A model generated the notes under the pieces. The model was not told the DNA's origin. It saw only the letters and a list, made by a program, of their open reading frames with translations, and did no database searches. 50,813 nucleotides of DNA, taken from positions 1 to 50,813 of the forward strand of contig DASSWB010000046.1 in the NCBI GenBank assembly GCA_035705495.1, written 5' to 3'. Positions 34,914-43,993 of the stretch are shown piece after piece. The first letter of the stretch is position 1. Each line of letters opens with the position of its first letter. The stretch is from DASSWB01 sp035705495. Lineage in GTDB: Bacteria > Bacteroidota > Bacteroidia > Flavobacteriales > Flavobacteriaceae. A program made the translations under genes and the position numbers.

Positions 34914-36134
34914 ATGATTGAAAAAAACATAATTGAATACGAAAAGACGGTTTTAATTGGAGTTATAACCAAACATCAAGATGAAGATAAATCGGAAGAG
35001 TACCTTGACGAACTCGAATTCTTGACTTATACTGCGGGTGGGGAAGTTCTAAAAAGATTCACCCAGAAGATGGAAATGCCAAATCCTAAAACCTTTATCG
35101 GGACAGGAAAAATAGAAGAGGTGCGGAGATTTATTGAAGAAAATGAAGTGGGGACCGCCATTTTTGACGATGAACTTTCTCCGGGCCAACAAAAAAATAT
35201 TCAACGCATCTTGGATTGTAAAGTTCTGGACAGAACGAATTTAATCTTGGATATTTTCGCCCAACGCGCACAAACCAGTTATGCGAGAACCCAAGTTGAA
35301 CTCGCGCAATATCAATATCTTTTACCTCGCTTATCGGGAATGTGGACGCATTTGGAACGCCAGCGTGGGGGAATTGGAATGCGAGGACCTGGAGAAACTG
35401 AGATAGAAACCGATAGACGAATTGTCCGGGATAGGATTGCTCTTTTAAAGAAGAAAATCGAAACCATTGATAAACAAATGGAAATCCAGCGTGGTAACAG
35501 AGGTCAATTGGTTCGTGTTGCCCTAATTGGATATACTAATGTTGGGAAATCGACATTAATGAACGTGATTAGCAAAAGCAATGTTTTTGCGGAAAATAAA
35601 CTTTTTGCAACTCTTGACACAACCGTGAGAAAGGTAGTGATTGGAAATCTTCCTTTTCTTCTTACAGATACGGTTGGGTTTATCCGAAAGTTACCTACTC
35701 AGTTGGTAGATGCTTTTAAATCGACCTTGGATGAAGTTAGGGAAGCAGATTTACTATTGCATGTTGTTGATATTTCGCATCCTTATTTTGAAGAACATAT
35801 TGCTTCGGTAAACCAAATCTTAGATGAAATAAAAAGTTCGGGGAAACCTACAATTATGGTTTTTAATAAAATAGACAATTACACAGCGGAAGTCCTTGAG
35901 AAAGACGATTTGATAACCGAAAAGACCAAAGCACATTATAGCTTGGAAGAGTGGCGACAGACTTGGATGAACCGATTGGGCGATAATGTAATCTTCATTT
36001 CGGCTTTGAACAAAGAAAATATTGAGGATTTTAGGGAAAAAGTATATAATACGGTTCGAGAAATACATGTTACGCGTTTTCCTTATAATAATTTCCTTTT
36101 TCCCGACTATGATCGGGATGATGAAGAGGAATAA
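34914..36134 (+). CDS. hflX: GTPase HflX
   Basis: HflX is a ribosome-associated GTPase that splits stalled or stressed 70S ribosomes. From the ATG at 34914 it has 406 residues; a TTG three codons earlier is an alternative. The N-terminal HflX domain (about 1-190) shows TFIGTGKIEE, DDELSPGQQKNIQ, LDRTNLILDIFAQRA and the RGGIGMRGPGETEIETDRR linker. The G domain follows with P-loop GYTNVGKST at 206-214 (Lys212), DTVGF (G3) and NKID (G4). It is convergent with the DUF5689 gene, with only 2 bases between stop codons. Confidence 0.96.
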   Translation: MIEKNIIEYEKTVLIGVITKHQDEDKSEEYLDELEFLTYTAGGEVLKRFTQKMEMPNPKTFIGTGKIEEVRRFIEENEVGTAIFDDELSPGQQKNIQRILDCKVLDRTNLILDIFAQRAQTSYARTQVELAQYQYLLPRLSGMWTHLERQRGGIGMRGPGETEIETDRRIVRDRIALLKKKIETIDKQMEIQRGNRGQLVRVALIGYTNVGKSTLMNVISKSNVFAENKLFATLDTTVRKVVIGNLPFLLTDTVGFIRKLPTQLVDAFKSTLDEVREADLLLHVVDISHPYFEEHIASVNQILDEIKSSGKPTIMVFNKIDNYTAEVLEKDDLITEKTKAHYSLEEWRQTWMNRLGDNVIFISALNKENIEDFREKVYNTVREIHVTRFPYNNFLFPDYDRDDEEE

Positions 36135-36136
36135 AT

Positions 36137-37528
36137 TTATTCGCTCCCTGTTATTCTAACATTATCTATATTATAAGTGGTGGTTCGATCAGGATCGGAG
36201 CCGTGATATTTAAACCCGATTCTGATACTTCCTTCCAAACAGGAAATATCAGTTTTTGAATTTAAAAAATTCTCCATGGCCGCTCCTGAAGGACCAATGG
36301 GAACAGTTGCATTTAATTGTGTCCAATCAGTTGTGTTCGGATTTCCACTGAAATTATCTGTAACATAAACGCTCAAAATGGTTCCATTGTCAAAAGAAGA
36401 AGAGATATTAAAAGATAATTCCTCATTGGCTAGCTCGTTCATAAATATTTCCGGAGTAATTAACCAAACACTCATCGGACTTTCTAAAGTTTCGTAAGCG
36501 GAAATAGTCAAAAACTTGTTTCCGTAGGAATTTTTATAACTAAAAACTTCATTGCCTCCACTAACACTTTCATTGATCCATCCCAATTCCTCTTCAATAT
36601 CATTTGTATTCGATATGCCTTGAAAATCTTCATTGAACAAAATTTCCAATCCGCCCGCTTCACTGTTTCCGCAGTTCAAAAATTCTGGATCACACCGACT
36701 AGTATCATCAAAATGAATGTCTTCCGGCAAATTAATATTGACTACAAAAAAATCATCATAAAAATTTCTGGCCAAAATTCCTTTGATTTTTCCTTTCCCT
36801 GAAGGAAGGCTGACCGACTTAAAATCGGCAAATGTGCTTGTGCTCAAAAAAGTGGTTGAACCAGTTTCACAACTTACAAGCATTCTCTCGCCATCAAATT
36901 CGTCTGTTGGTTCTCCCGCGAAAGTCACCGGATTTTCACCTATAATATTATAAATAAACTGAACATTATCAATCTCAACATATAAATTCTCCAGATTTTC
37001 CGAAAAATCGTCAATTCCTATTTCTAAAGGCACAACTTCTAAAATTTCAGCTGAACGTATCACATGATCATCAATAATAGGAAAAGGAATTTCGACCACG
37101 CTACCTAAATTTCTTCTTCCCAAAACCACGACTCCATTACTAACACCCACGCTCAAACCATCTAATTTCACGAAAACCTTCCGACCAACTTCATAACTTT
37201 GAAAAAGTGAAGTGCGGTTGAGCAGTAATTTTATCCCGGCAGTAGGATTTACTGCCAAATCTTGCAAAACAAGTTCATGATAAAAATTACCAGATGCATC
37301 CGAAGAAACCACAAATGCTTCCATGTAATTGTTGGTGCCTTCAAAGGTGTAAATTTCGTTGTTTATCAAATCTGCATTGTTTTTTACCGCCTGAACCGTG
37401 ATAATTGTACCGGGAATGATGGGTTCGGTTATTTCTATTTCTGCGGATGTGTAATTAAATGAATCACTGCATCCATTGAAAAAAACCAACATGACAACCA
37501 AACATATTCCAAGAAATTTATTTTTCAT
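36137..37528 (-). CDS. DUF5689 domain lipoprotein
   Basis: The 463-residue lipoprotein has its lipobox ending at Cys20 (FFNGC). The DUF5689 region at about 45-275 opens with the TITVQAVKNNAD-like segment and includes EAFVVSSDASGNFYHELVLQD. A C-terminal jelly-roll domain of choice-of-anchor J type at about 295-463 has ILFNEDFQGISNTND, WLITPEIFMNELANEELSFN and the ending YNIDNVRITG. It starts 10 bases after the TonB-dependent receptor gene. By its position it is probably the surface or periplasmic binding partner of that receptor; this is inferred from context, not from a known ligand. Confidence 0.88.
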   Translation of the reverse strand: MKNKFLGICLVVMLVFFNGCSDSFNYTSAEIEITEPIIPGTIITVQAVKNNADLINNEIYTFEGTNNYMEAFVVSSDASGNFYHELVLQDLAVNPTAGIKLLLNRTSLFQSYEVGRKVFVKLDGLSVGVSNGVVVLGRRNLGSVVEIPFPIIDDHVIRSAEILEVVPLEIGIDDFSENLENLYVEIDNVQFIYNIIGENPVTFAGEPTDEFDGERMLVSCETGSTTFLSTSTFADFKSVSLPSGKGKIKGILARNFYDDFFVVNINLPEDIHFDDTSRCDPEFLNCGNSEAGGLEILFNEDFQGISNTNDIEEELGWINESVSGGNEVFSYKNSYGNKFLTISAYETLESPMSVWLITPEIFMNELANEELSFNISSSFDNGTILSVYVTDNFSGNPNTTDWTQLNATVPIGPSGAAMENFLNSKTDISCLEGSIRIGFKYHGSDPDRTTTYNIDNVRITGSE

Positions 37529-37538
37529 TTTTTTACTT

Positions 37539-40361
37539 TTAAAATCTTACATAAAAATTTAAATAATAGGTGGTTCCATATCCAAACCAATACTTAGGTG
37601 AAAACAAAGGAATATCACGCGCCTGATCTTCCTTCATCGTTCGAAAATTCGCGTTTCGCGATTGCTCGTAACCGCCAGTTCTATATTTTGTATTAAGAAT
37701 ATTGCTGATGCTTGCAAAAAATCCGACAAAATTCCCATCAACAATCCAAGATTTTCCACCAACGAGATTCACCAATTTATAACTGTCAAATTTTTCTTGT
37801 TTCAAAAGTTGCTTTGCATCGGTAGCGTCATAATCGTTAAAAGGTTGCCCATCTATCGGATCCTGATAGAAATTTTTTGTCCGCGTTAACGGACTCGTAT
37901 CGATGTACGCATCTGAAAACCAATTGATACTTGTACTAAACCACCAAAAGGAAGGATCGCGGTACTCAAAGCCGAGTTGAAAGGCATTTTCTGGTCCGCC
38001 TGCGATATGATAATTTTTTAGATGTGAAGAACCCATTAATAATGGCTCATTGAAATCATCTGAAGTCAGATACAGAAAAGGATTGCTGCTGTAAATGTAT
38101 TCACCTATCGAGCCGGCAGCACGCAATTTTATCGTTGAAGTCAGACTGAAATCAGCACCAAATTCCAACCCCAAATAATCCATCTCAATTCCCGTAAGAA
38201 TTTCCTGGACAAAAGCAGTGGAAGTATTTTGCTCTTCTATGCCCGAAATCCCGTCGGCATAATAGAAAGAAATCTCTGTCCCATCATGAAAATGATTGAA
38301 AAATCCGCTAATCCTCAAATTCATTTGGGGAGATCGATAAATGTAACTCATATCGATTGCTTCGCCTTTTTCACTTTTAATATTTTTTACAACATCATTG
38401 TTTTGTCGGGAATTTGAAAAAGAATTACGAAGATTTGGTGCTCTAGATAGAAAGGCGATATTCGATTCCAGATAATGATGACCGTCAATTTTGTATACAA
38501 CGCCCGCTTTTGAGTTGAAATCAAAAAACCTCAGCAATTCACTTTTCCCTTTGGAATGTTCGGGAAAATTTCCGTTTTGAAAAATCCCGTCTCTTTGGTA
38601 TTGAACGTAACTTGTTTTTCCAGAAACAAAAAATTCCCATTGGTTGTAGTCGAATCGAAATTGGGCAAAAGCATCGAAAATATTGGCATTCAGAAGAAAG
38701 TTATATTTGAATTTATCACCAATCCCAACAATTCTGTTTCGGTTTTGGAGATCATTTTGTGCTTCGTCTGAATTTTCCGAAAAAGCATCAACGTCCAAAT
38801 AACCCGTTCCTCCCAATAAATCATTTACTTTCGCGTAATTTTTACTTCGGAAATTTTTATAGGAAACGGAAGCGTTTATTTTAATGTCATCTGAAATTTG
38901 GGAACTCAGAATACTGTTCATAGTGTACTGCTTATCCTCATTGATATCTTCATATAAAACGTAAACAGAATTACCTCCCTGAGCCGCGACCAAAGCATTC
39001 GCTTCATAAATTCGATTCCAATCAACCTGTCCATTATTCAAGAATTCCTGTTGTGCCAAATAGGCTGCTTCATAATTGAGATTGTCCTCATTCCGAAGAA
39101 AATAACTGGGCATGTATTGATAATAAGAAGGATCTGGATTGCTCCCTCCTCCTGAATAAATTTCCTCATTTTCGGGTCCGAAGGAAAGACTGGAACCGCC
39201 ATAATCCAACCGGCTATTTCCTACGGAACCAAATTGATAACCAATGTTCGTATTTAAAGACGTTTTTTCTGAAATTGAAAAATAATGGTTCAGCATAAAA
39301 ACAGGTTCCCTAATGGTTTTGATTCTGGAGTTCCGGATTTTCCCATTTTGCATTCCCCAAAAGGAATTGTAGGTTGTTCCTTTTAGGTTTACCACTTCTT
39401 GAGTTTTTGCGGCGCTTTTTCCTCTGATATTCGGTGTATAAAAAGCTGTAAAGTTCAAACTATGCCGAGAATTAATTTTTTTCTCTACTGAAAGAAAAAA
39501 TGAATTCGCATCGTAAAGAGTTCCTTCGTTAAAACCTTCATCTGCATAGCGTTTGGACAATAAAACACTCATAGCCCAACCATTGTTGTTCATTCCGGTG
39601 TTGTATACTCCTATCATGCGGGCTTTATAGGATCTATTCGCAAAAGCGTAGGTGATTTTGCCGCCTTTCTTGTATTGGGAAGCGCGCATAATAATATTGG
39701 TGGTTCCTGAGAGTCCGCCGAAATTATTATCGGAAACCGTTAAATTCCGCGAAAAAACTTGATTTCTTTGCGCATCATTTAAGCCGCCCCAATTACTCCA
39801 TTGAGGTCTTCCATTAAAAATTTTATTCATTTCAATCCCATTGATCATTAAAACTGATTGGTCGCTGTCCAAACCTCTGGGCCTGAAAAAAGTCGCGCTA
39901 AAATCGTATGCAGCAGCATTCAAAAAAACATCTTTGGTAGCGTGTAAAAGACCCGCAATGTTATCGACGCCGCCTTCCTCTTCATCAAGTTCCTGTGGTG
40001 ATAGTGAGATGAGGCCGCTTTGGTTTAAATTGGCAGCGACATCAATTTTTAAAGTTATAAAAGCAAGATTTAGGATTTTCCCTTCGGAAACAATGACGGG
40101 AAACCTTTTAGTTACATATCCTTCTTTGGAAAATTCCAGAACTTGGTTTCCGAAGAAAACCTGATTTTTTTGAAAACCAAAAATCCCATTTTCATCGGTT
40201 AATGTTGAATTTCCATTTTCCAAAAGAATCTGAACATCTGGAATTGGTACATTGGTAACTTCATCAAGTATTTTTCCTTTAATGACTTCTTGCGCAAAAG
40301 ATATATTTGACAGAAAACAAATCATTGAAAAAAATAAAATCCACAGTCGATTTAGAAGCAT
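37539..40361 (-). CDS. TonB-dependent receptor with carboxypeptidase-regulatory-like N-domain
   Basis: The 940-residue outer-membrane receptor has a signal peptide (cut near ISFAQ, residue 24). A CarboxypepD_reg-like domain at about 25-110 (VIKGKILDEVTNVPIPDVQIL) is followed by a plug domain at about 120-230 (VFLNAAAYDFSATFFRPRGLDSDQSVLMINGIEMNK) and a large barrel to the C-terminal Phe (YLNFYVRF). It imports a ligand with energy from TonB/ExbB/ExbD, which are not in the window. The DUF5689 lipoprotein follows after 10 bases, and a secreted nuclease/phosphatase-fold gene diverges upstream, suggesting a substrate derived from nucleic acids or phosphoesters. A weak TATTTTTA -7-like box lies about 34 bases upstream of the start. 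Confidence 0.92.
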   Translation of the reverse strand: MLLNRLWILFFSMICFLSNISFAQEVIKGKILDEVTNVPIPDVQILLENGNSTLTDENGIFGFQKNQVFFGNQVLEFSKEGYVTKRFPVIVSEGKILNLAFITLKIDVAANLNQSGLISLSPQELDEEEGGVDNIAGLLHATKDVFLNAAAYDFSATFFRPRGLDSDQSVLMINGIEMNKIFNGRPQWSNWGGLNDAQRNQVFSRNLTVSDNNFGGLSGTTNIIMRASQYKKGGKITYAFANRSYKARMIGVYNTGMNNNGWAMSVLLSKRYADEGFNEGTLYDANSFFLSVEKKINSRHSLNFTAFYTPNIRGKSAAKTQEVVNLKGTTYNSFWGMQNGKIRNSRIKTIREPVFMLNHYFSISEKTSLNTNIGYQFGSVGNSRLDYGGSSLSFGPENEEIYSGGGSNPDPSYYQYMPSYFLRNEDNLNYEAAYLAQQEFLNNGQVDWNRIYEANALVAAQGGNSVYVLYEDINEDKQYTMNSILSSQISDDIKINASVSYKNFRSKNYAKVNDLLGGTGYLDVDAFSENSDEAQNDLQNRNRIVGIGDKFKYNFLLNANIFDAFAQFRFDYNQWEFFVSGKTSYVQYQRDGIFQNGNFPEHSKGKSELLRFFDFNSKAGVVYKIDGHHYLESNIAFLSRAPNLRNSFSNSRQNNDVVKNIKSEKGEAIDMSYIYRSPQMNLRISGFFNHFHDGTEISFYYADGISGIEEQNTSTAFVQEILTGIEMDYLGLEFGADFSLTSTIKLRAAGSIGEYIYSSNPFLYLTSDDFNEPLLMGSSHLKNYHIAGGPENAFQLGFEYRDPSFWWFSTSINWFSDAYIDTSPLTRTKNFYQDPIDGQPFNDYDATDAKQLLKQEKFDSYKLVNLVGGKSWIVDGNFVGFFASISNILNTKYRTGGYEQSRNANFRTMKEDQARDIPLFSPKYWFGYGTTYYLNFYVRF

Positions 40362-40463
40362 AAAAAAAATTAAATATTAAAAGACTGGGGACGATAAAAA
40401 TAAATGTAATTCTCAGTATAAAACCTATATTTAAAAATTATTTTCAATGAAAAATATATATTT

Positions 40464-41519
40464 ATGAAGAAAATTAAATATTTTACGGTTTTAGCATTTT
40501 TTTATTCAAATATTTTTTATACGCAAAATGCAAAACTTTATGAGGTTGAAACAATCGCTTTTTATAATGTTGAAAATTTATTTGACACCATAAATGATCC
40601 AAGCACTTTTGATGATGATCGCACGCCAACAGGAAAGGACAAATGGACCAAAGAAAAATATTTGGACAAGCTAAATAGCATCGCCAAGGTGATTTCTGAA
40701 ATAGGGATTGAAGTTTCGAAAAAACCGCCTGCTATAATCGGGCTTTCTGAAATAGAAAATTTGCAGGTTTTGGAAGATTTGATTTCCCAGCCTGCATTGC
40801 ACGCTTATAATTATGGGATTATTCAGTACAATTCGCCCGACAGGAGAGGAATTGACGTCGCACTGCTTTTTCAGAAAGATTTATTCACGTATACCAATTC
40901 AAAAACGCATGAACTTTTGATCTACGATAACAAAAATGGAAAACATAGAGTTTATACAAGGGATCAACTGGTTGTTTCCGGCTTTTTCAAAAGCGAAAAA
41001 ATGCATTTTATTGTCAATCACTGGCCGTCAAGGTTTGGAGGAAAAAAGAAAAGCAGTTACAAAAGAGAAGCCGCGGCATCTTTAAATCGAAAAATCGTCG
41101 ATTCCCTTTTCTCTTTGGATCCATACGCGAAAATTATGACAATGGGCGATTTTAACGATGATCCGTCGGACAAAAGTTTTATGAAAATCCTGAAAACCAA
41201 AACCCAAAAACAACATCTCAAGTTTCAAGACCTTTACAATCCCATGGCGACAATGGCAAGAAAAGGGCATGGTACCTCAGCATATCGGGATAGTTGGAAT
41301 TTTTTTGACCAGATTATTCTCACCGAATCTTTCTTGAACAAGGATTATAGCAAGTTCCAATTTTATAAAGCGGAAATTTTCAGAAAAGAATACCTATTTA
41401 CGAAAACTGGGCAATACAGAGGATATCCATTTAGAAGTTATGGATATGAAGGATATACTGGAGGCTATAGTGATCATTTTCCGGTTCTGGTGTATCTCAT
41501 TAGAGAAGTAGAAAAATAG
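40464..41519 (+). CDS. Secreted endonuclease/exonuclease/phosphatase family protein
   Basis: The 351-residue protein has a signal peptide (cut near residue 21, FYTQ) and an EEP fold (PF03372/PF19580-like). Motifs in order are IAFYNVENLFD (metal-binding Asn), IIGLSEIENLQVLEDL (Glu), VNHWPSRFGGKK (His), TMGDFNDDPSD (Asp/Asn) and the closing GGYSDHFPVLV (Asp-His). All catalytic residues expected in the superfamily are present, so it should hydrolyse phosphodiester or phosphomonoester bonds outside the cytoplasm. The GGKKKSSYKREAAA stretch is typical of the flavobacterial extracellular-nuclease-like branch. It diverges from the TonB receptor/DUF5689 pair. DNA, RNA or a small phosphoester could be the substrate. 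Confidence 0.88.
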   Translation: MKKIKYFTVLAFFYSNIFYTQNAKLYEVETIAFYNVENLFDTINDPSTFDDDRTPTGKDKWTKEKYLDKLNSIAKVISEIGIEVSKKPPAIIGLSEIENLQVLEDLISQPALHAYNYGIIQYNSPDRRGIDVALLFQKDLFTYTNSKTHELLIYDNKNGKHRVYTRDQLVVSGFFKSEKMHFIVNHWPSRFGGKKKSSYKREAAASLNRKIVDSLFSLDPYAKIMTMGDFNDDPSDKSFMKILKTKTQKQHLKFQDLYNPMATMARKGHGTSAYRDSWNFFDQIILTESFLNKDYSKFQFYKAEIFRKEYLFTKTGQYRGYPFRSYGYEGYTGGYSDHFPVLVYLIREVEK

Positions 41520-41612
41520 CGTAAATAAAATTATTTCTTGGAATTTTGCATCTATTTTTTGAAATTAAAAAACAACCTCTTATATCTCAAAATCTGAATG
41601 GTTTGGACAAAT

Positions 41613-42083
41613 CTACCAAATACTCATTTGCCGACCAATGGTTTTTAGCTGCCCAATGTGGTAACCGGTGTGGTGAAGTAAAATCATTGCAGCGCCCGAT
41701 ATCGTTTCTCCATTTTTCTGAACTTTAAAAAGTGGCGTTTCCGGATTTTCTATCACCTTGATCACTTCCTGCAATTCAATTTCATATTTACCGATTTCCT
41801 TTTCCCATTCAGCTTTTGTTGAAGGCTGGTAATTCTGCGGCCAATATGCCTCCTCCCAAATTTCGTTATGGTTTTCTGGATCTAAAATAAAATCGGATAA
41901 AGCCTTCTGCCTTGTCCTGATATGCCCCAATAAAGTCCAAGCTGAAAAATGCAATCCGTCGAGAATTATCCCAGATTTTTTATAATCGAATTCTTTCAGT
42001 AGTAGAACATTGGGCGCAAAACCTCCTTTGAGCAACTCGATAAGTTGTGCACGCAGAAAGTTTTCGGCTCCAGAATTATTCAA
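41613..42083 (-). CDS. DinB-like family protein
   Basis: The 156-residue protein has the four-helix DinB/YfiT-like pattern with a likely metal-binding His triad: His54 (LLGHIRTRQ), His138 and His142 (HHTGYHIGQL). Family members include thiol S-transferases such as BshB-pathway relatives and many proteins of unknown role; the substrate cannot be read from sequence. It lies 10 bases after the small membrane protein gene on the same strand. Confidence 0.85.
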   Translation of the reverse strand: MNNSGAENFLRAQLIELLKGGFAPNVLLLKEFDYKKSGIILDGLHFSAWTLLGHIRTRQKALSDFILDPENHNEIWEEAYWPQNYQPSTKAEWEKEIGKYEIELQEVIKVIENPETPLFKVQKNGETISGAAMILLHHTGYHIGQLKTIGRQMSIW

Positions 42084-42093
42084 TCTTAAAATT

Positions 42094-42537
42094 TTATAGG
42101 CCCAACCATTTTACCCACGGAATTCTTGATAAAACAAGAATCAAAGCAATTGTATAAAAAATAGAAAGGGTTTTGAATTTTGGTTTAGAGGTCAGTTTCT
42201 TTTTGTGTTTGGAATAACCAATTGTTATCAAAATAATTGAAATCAGCATAATTAGCGGATGTTCAACAAGATAAAGTCGCAATGTGGCATCTTTCATAAC
42301 GCCACCCATGCCCACTTCGCCAAAAGCATCCATATACGGAGCTACAATATAAAGGACTAATCCTATTAAAAACTGAATATGTGCGGTGATTAATGTAAAC
42401 AACGCCAATCTGAAATCGACAACCGAATATTCTTTATTTAAAACATAACCCTGAATTGTCTTGATTACAGTAATAGCAAGAACTGTTAGTACTAAATATG
42501 CCCAGTATGAGTGGATGAAATAAACTGTTTGATACAT
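42094..42537 (-). CDS. Small four-helix membrane protein
   Basis: From the ATG at 42537 the protein has 147 residues and four predicted membrane helices (about 5-25, 45-70, 85-105, 120-140). The frame can be extended to 42627, but those residues overlap the vsr gene and look non-coding (Ser/Lys/Tyr-rich). A TATCTTTA box at 42557-42564 on the minus strand lies just upstream of the chosen start. His residues in the membrane (FIHSYW, TAHIQF, VEHPL) recall small cytochrome-b-like proteins, and related flavobacterial proteins are, I believe, annotated as cytochrome B; heme binding is unproven here. Confidence 0.75.
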   Translation of the reverse strand: MYQTVYFIHSYWAYLVLTVLAITVIKTIQGYVLNKEYSVVDFRLALFTLITAHIQFLIGLVLYIVAPYMDAFGEVGMGGVMKDATLRLYLVEHPLIMLISIILITIGYSKHKKKLTSKPKFKTLSIFYTIALILVLSRIPWVKWLGL

Positions 42538-42589
42538 AATGATTGGTTTAGGAAAGTAAAGATAATTTTTTTTTGAATTATAAAAACTG

Positions 42590-43081
42590 CTATATCGGTT
42601 TACTTTTAAACATCTTCTCGCTTTCAATGTATGTAATTACCAAATCGACACAATGCTGAAGATTCTTCTTGACGTCTTTTTCCCAGAATCTAAAAACCTT
42701 GAACCCTTTCTCGGTCAGTTCTCTATTGACTTCTCGATCACGTTGCATATTGCGCTCAATTTTTGGAATCCAAAATCCGCGGTTGGACTTTATTTCATTT
42801 CTCTTTTCTTCCCAATTGTATCCATGCCAGAATTCACCATCAATAAAAACCGCAACTTTATACTTTAAAAGAACTAAATCGGGTTTGCCAATTAATTTCT
42901 TGTAACTAATCCTGTACCTATAACCGCGGCGCCACAATTCTTTTCTAAATGCAATTTCAGGTTTTGTGTCTTTACCTCGGATTCGGGACATTTGCTTAGA
43001 CCGCGCTGTCGTCGTATAAAAACCGGATTCTTCATTAAAACGGGGTACTTTTATTTTTTCGCTATCATCATAATCCATCAC
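42590..43081 (-). CDS. vsr: Very short patch repair (Vsr) endonuclease, orphan
   Basis: Vsr nicks DNA next to T:G mismatches made by deamination of 5-methylcytosine. The 163-residue protein has the family pattern: TTARSKQMSRIRGKDTKPE, a YRISYKKLIGKPDLVLLKY core with Asp68 at the place of catalytic Asp51 in the E. coli enzyme, IDGEFWHGYNW (79-90) and the later WEKDV. Compared with my recollection of the E. coli protein, the catalytic-region His64 is Asp81 here, and the zinc-site Cys66 is Glu83. Only one Cys remains, so the structural zinc site is probably lost. No cytosine methyltransferase is nearby. It may act with a distant methylase or have other specificity. Confidence 0.85.
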   Translation of the reverse strand: MMDYDDSEKIKVPRFNEESGFYTTTARSKQMSRIRGKDTKPEIAFRKELWRRGYRYRISYKKLIGKPDLVLLKYKVAVFIDGEFWHGYNWEEKRNEIKSNRGFWIPKIERNMQRDREVNRELTEKGFKVFRFWEKDVKKNLQHCVDLVITYIESEKMFKSKPI

Positions 43082-43122
43082 GTTGTTTTAATTACCACAA
43101 GATAAAGCTGTTTTTTAAAAAC

Positions 43123-43160
43123 AAAAAATCCTGCACCCAAATAGATGCAGGACTTTTTTT
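43123..43160. terminator. Rho-independent terminator of the sdh operon
   Basis: TCCTGCA pairs with TGCAGGA around a loop of about ten bases, with A-runs before and T-runs after the stem, so it can work on both strands. It lies 16 bases after the sdhB stop codon. Confidence 0.85.
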
Positions 43161-43175
43161 AATATTCAAAAAAAT

Positions 43176-43919
43176 CTATTTCACGCTCGCTTTCAAATAC
43201 TCGCGGTTCATTCTTGCAATGTTTTCCAAAGAAATTCCTTTAGGGCATTCTATTTCACAAGCTCCAGTATTTGTACAGTTACCGAATCCTTCTTTGTCCA
43301 TTTGCTCAACCATGGCCAACACCCTGTTCGTAGCTTCAACTTTTCCTTGTGGCAATAACGCCATCTGACTGATTTTAGCCGAGGTAAACAACATCGCGCT
43401 TGCATTTTTACAGGCTGCAACACAAGCTCCGCAACCAATACAAGTCGCAGCAAAGAACGATTTGTCGGCACTTTCCTTATCGACTAAAATTGAATTGGCA
43501 TCGGTGGTATTTCCGGATGTATTTACGCTGATATATCCCCCCGCTTGTTGAATTCTTTCAAAAGAACTTCTGTCAATAACCAAATCCTTAATTACCGGAA
43601 AAGCTTTTGCTCTAAATGGCTCGATAACAATCGTGTCTCCATCCTTAAACATGCGCATGTGCAATTGGCAAGTTGTAACCCCCCGATCCGGGCCATGAGG
43701 CTCACCGTTTATTTGCAAGCTACAGGTTCCGCAAATCCCTTCCCTACAATCATGATCAAAAACAACTGGGTCTTCACCTTTGTTTACAAGGCCTTCATTT
43801 AAAACGTCAAGCATTTCAAGAAAAGACATATCAGGTTCAATGTCACTTATGGGATAAGTAACTATTTCTCCTTTGGTCGTAGCGTTCTTTTGACGCCATA
43901 TTTTTAATGTAAGATTCAT
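43176..43919 (-). CDS. sdhB: Succinate dehydrogenase/fumarate reductase iron-sulfur subunit
   Basis: This subunit carries electrons from SdhA to the quinone site in SdhC. The 247 residues include the [2Fe-2S] Cys set (Cys58, Cys63, Cys66, Cys84; CREGICGTC) and two C-terminal ferredoxin-type clusters (CIGCGACVAACKN and CTNTGACEIECPKGI). As in class B enzymes, spacing in the last motif differs from mitochondrial SdhB. It is the last gene of the operon; the spacer from sdhA holds an inverted-repeat element. Confidence 0.96.
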   Translation of the reverse strand: MNLTLKIWRQKNATTKGEIVTYPISDIEPDMSFLEMLDVLNEGLVNKGEDPVVFDHDCREGICGTCSLQINGEPHGPDRGVTTCQLHMRMFKDGDTIVIEPFRAKAFPVIKDLVIDRSSFERIQQAGGYISVNTSGNTTDANSILVDKESADKSFFAATCIGCGACVAACKNASAMLFTSAKISQMALLPQGKVEATNRVLAMVEQMDKEGFGNCTNTGACEIECPKGISLENIARMNREYLKASVK

Positions 43920-43925
43920 ATCCTT

Positions 43926-43993
43926 AATTTGAAGATTTGAAGATTTGTTGATGGGCTAATTTTCAAATTAACGCATTTCCAAATCAGCAAATT
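43926..43993. repeat. Imperfect inverted repeat between sdhA and sdhB
   Basis: The 72-base spacer is built from ATTTG/GATTTG units on the left arm (43926-43947) and CAAAT units on the right arm (43964-43993). About 20 of 27 positions pair between the arms. The right arm reaches the sdhA stop codon. It resembles short interspersed AATTTG...CAAATT repeats I know from flavobacterial intergenic regions. It could form a hairpin in the sdh mRNA. Confidence 0.6.

Noticed and set aside
39841..40164. 107-codon plus-strand frame
   Set aside because: Antisense to the TonB-dependent receptor; Ser-rich shadow.
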